NCBI GenBank assembly: GCA_964632485.1
Contig: CAZWDO010000003.1
Coordinates: forward strand, 120,690 to 184,689
Source of the DNA: CAZWDO01 sp964632485 [NCBI: uncultured bacterium]
GTDB lineage: Bacteria > JAGOEH01
DNA length: 64,000 nt
Direction of reading: 5' to 3'
Shown here one piece after another: positions 63,378 to 64,000 of this stretch (position 1 is the stretch's first letter; each line of letters starts with the position of its first letter). A program made the translations under genes and the position numbers. Below the pieces are notes generated by a model. It searched no databases. It saw only the letters and a program-made list of their open reading frames with translations, and was not told the DNA's origin.

Positions 63378-64000
63378 TTGGCGGGTTGTTAGTGGGGGCC
63401 GCTTTGACTTATTTTTCTACCTATGAAATCATCCGTTGGGCGATCTGCTATGATGTAGTCGATCATCCCCGTTGTGACCGATTTCATAGTGAATCGACTG
63501 CATTGATGGGTGGGGTGGGTATTTACGGTTCGATATTACTCACCCTGTTAATCTTTAATAAACTGGAATGGCCTGGAGCGTTGCTGCTGCTGTTATCGAC
63601 TGGGTTGACTGTGTGGGCGGTGTTCCATCAACTGCGCAAGGTGTTTGTTTTGTTTGTGATTGTCGGAATGGTTGGCCTGTTTGCGCTTGTTTGGTATTAT
63701 AAACCGCTCATTGGAACCAATATGATATGGATATTCATTGGCGCGTTACCGCTTTTTTTAAGCGGTCTTTGGGATGATGGAATCAAAGAACTTTCACCCC
63801 TTTTCAAATTGGGGATACAAATTTTTGCTGCAATCATCCTTACTTTTTCCGGCTCGACCATCTCTTTTCTCGGACCGCCCTGGAATTATCTGTTTACGGT
63901 AATTTGGCTGGTTTGCCTTGTCAATGCGTTTAATCTGATTGACAATATGAATGGCCTATCCACGGGAGTTGCTGCCACATCTGCGCTTTTCTTCGGGTTG
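63356..64000 (+). CDS. WecA/MraY-type undecaprenyl-phosphate phosphosugar transferase, cut by the right edge
   Basis: 215 codons are open to the window end. The start is TTG at 63356, 8 nt behind AGGAG, inside the last codons of the GT4 gene. Several membrane helices alternate with the family's cytoplasmic loops: DVVDHPRCDRFH with TALMGGVGI (near 37-60), GLWDDGIKELSP (DD motif, near 145) and NAFNLIDNMNGLSTG (near 190), the metal/catalytic region. It loads a phospho-sugar onto undecaprenyl phosphate as the first step of polysaccharide assembly. Confidence 0.88.
   Translation, partial: MLIYLLLIGGLLVGAALTYFSTYEIIRWAICYDVVDHPRCDRFHSESTALMGGVGIYGSILLTLLIFNKLEWPGALLLLLSTGLTVWAVFHQLRKVFVLFVIVGMVGLFALVWYYKPLIGTNMIWIFIGALPLFLSGLWDDGIKELSPLFKLGIQIFAAIILTFSGSTISFLGPPWNYLFTVIWLVCLVNAFNLIDNMNGLSTGVAATSALFFGL

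Overview
The window reads as a chromosomal stretch of a Gram-negative, moderately AT-rich bacterium, most likely from the Fibrobacterota-Chlorobiota-Bacteroidota (FCB) side of the tree (a Calditrichota-, KSB1- or Marinimicrobia-like lineage). The support is a C-terminal type A sorting / FlgD-like domain on a secreted amidase, a giant propeller-type hybrid sensor kinase, a DUF4954 protein, Gld-like ABC genes with DUF4340, an MCE/Mla lipid transport operon, FtsE/FtsX/EnvC genes and Mpl muropeptide recycling. This placement is inferred from gene content only. I saw no rRNA, tRNA, CRISPR array, insertion sequence or phage gene.

Left part (1-30 kb): a secreted protein cut by the left edge; a 1584-residue hybrid sensor (propeller, histidine kinase, receiver, GAF, diguanylate cyclase); a LytS-type/HisKA_2 kinase with a CheY-like partner whose 3' end runs into a repeat; a TolB-like propeller protein with a secreted amidase; a periplasmic TonB-C protein; an OPT oligopeptide transporter; a UPF1-like helicase; a chemoreceptor; a cysteine-rich 71-residue protein; DUF4954; an SPFH/GYF protein with a zinc-ribbon membrane partner; an M48 protease; and a secreted GH13 enzyme. 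These are mostly separate transcription units, and several have recognisable sigma70-type promoters (TTGACA/TTGACT with 16-18 nt spacers).

Middle and right part (29-61 kb): nearly gapless minus-strand genes with many 4-8 nt start/stop overlaps. Reading in the direction of transcription from 60,985 downwards: a divergent RelA/SpoT-like protein, Mpl, PilZ, MlaD, a PqiC-like lipoprotein, an outer-membrane barrel candidate, STAS-MlaE, MlaF, an acyl-CoA synthetase, a vWA protein, a HExxH protein, a DHH-CBS-tRNA nucleotidyltransferase, a membrane protein of unknown function, a pteridine-reductase-like SDR, a TPR-like secreted protein, DJ-1/PfpI, RmlB, an M20 amidohydrolase, FtsE-like, FtsX, EnvC-like, HolB, RicT, TatD, DUF4416, a zinc-ribbon TolQ/ExbB protein and a four-gene Gld-like ABC cassette. 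Envelope maintenance is the common theme: lipid trafficking, division-site peptidoglycan remodelling and muropeptide recycling.

Right edge (61-64 kb): a plus-strand polysaccharide locus begins, with an epimerase, a GT4 glycosyltransferase and a WecA/MraY-type phosphosugar transferase cut by the edge.

The most unusual items are an FtsE homologue that has lost most ATPase motifs while FtsX and a zinc-ligand-less EnvC-like protein persist, a long protein with a previously unexpected RelA/SpoT-like C-terminal domain, and an MCE operon that carries its own outer-membrane barrel candidate. Several start codons were moved from the longest ORF using promoters, Shine-Dalgarno (SD) sequences and overlaps; each move is stated in its entry.
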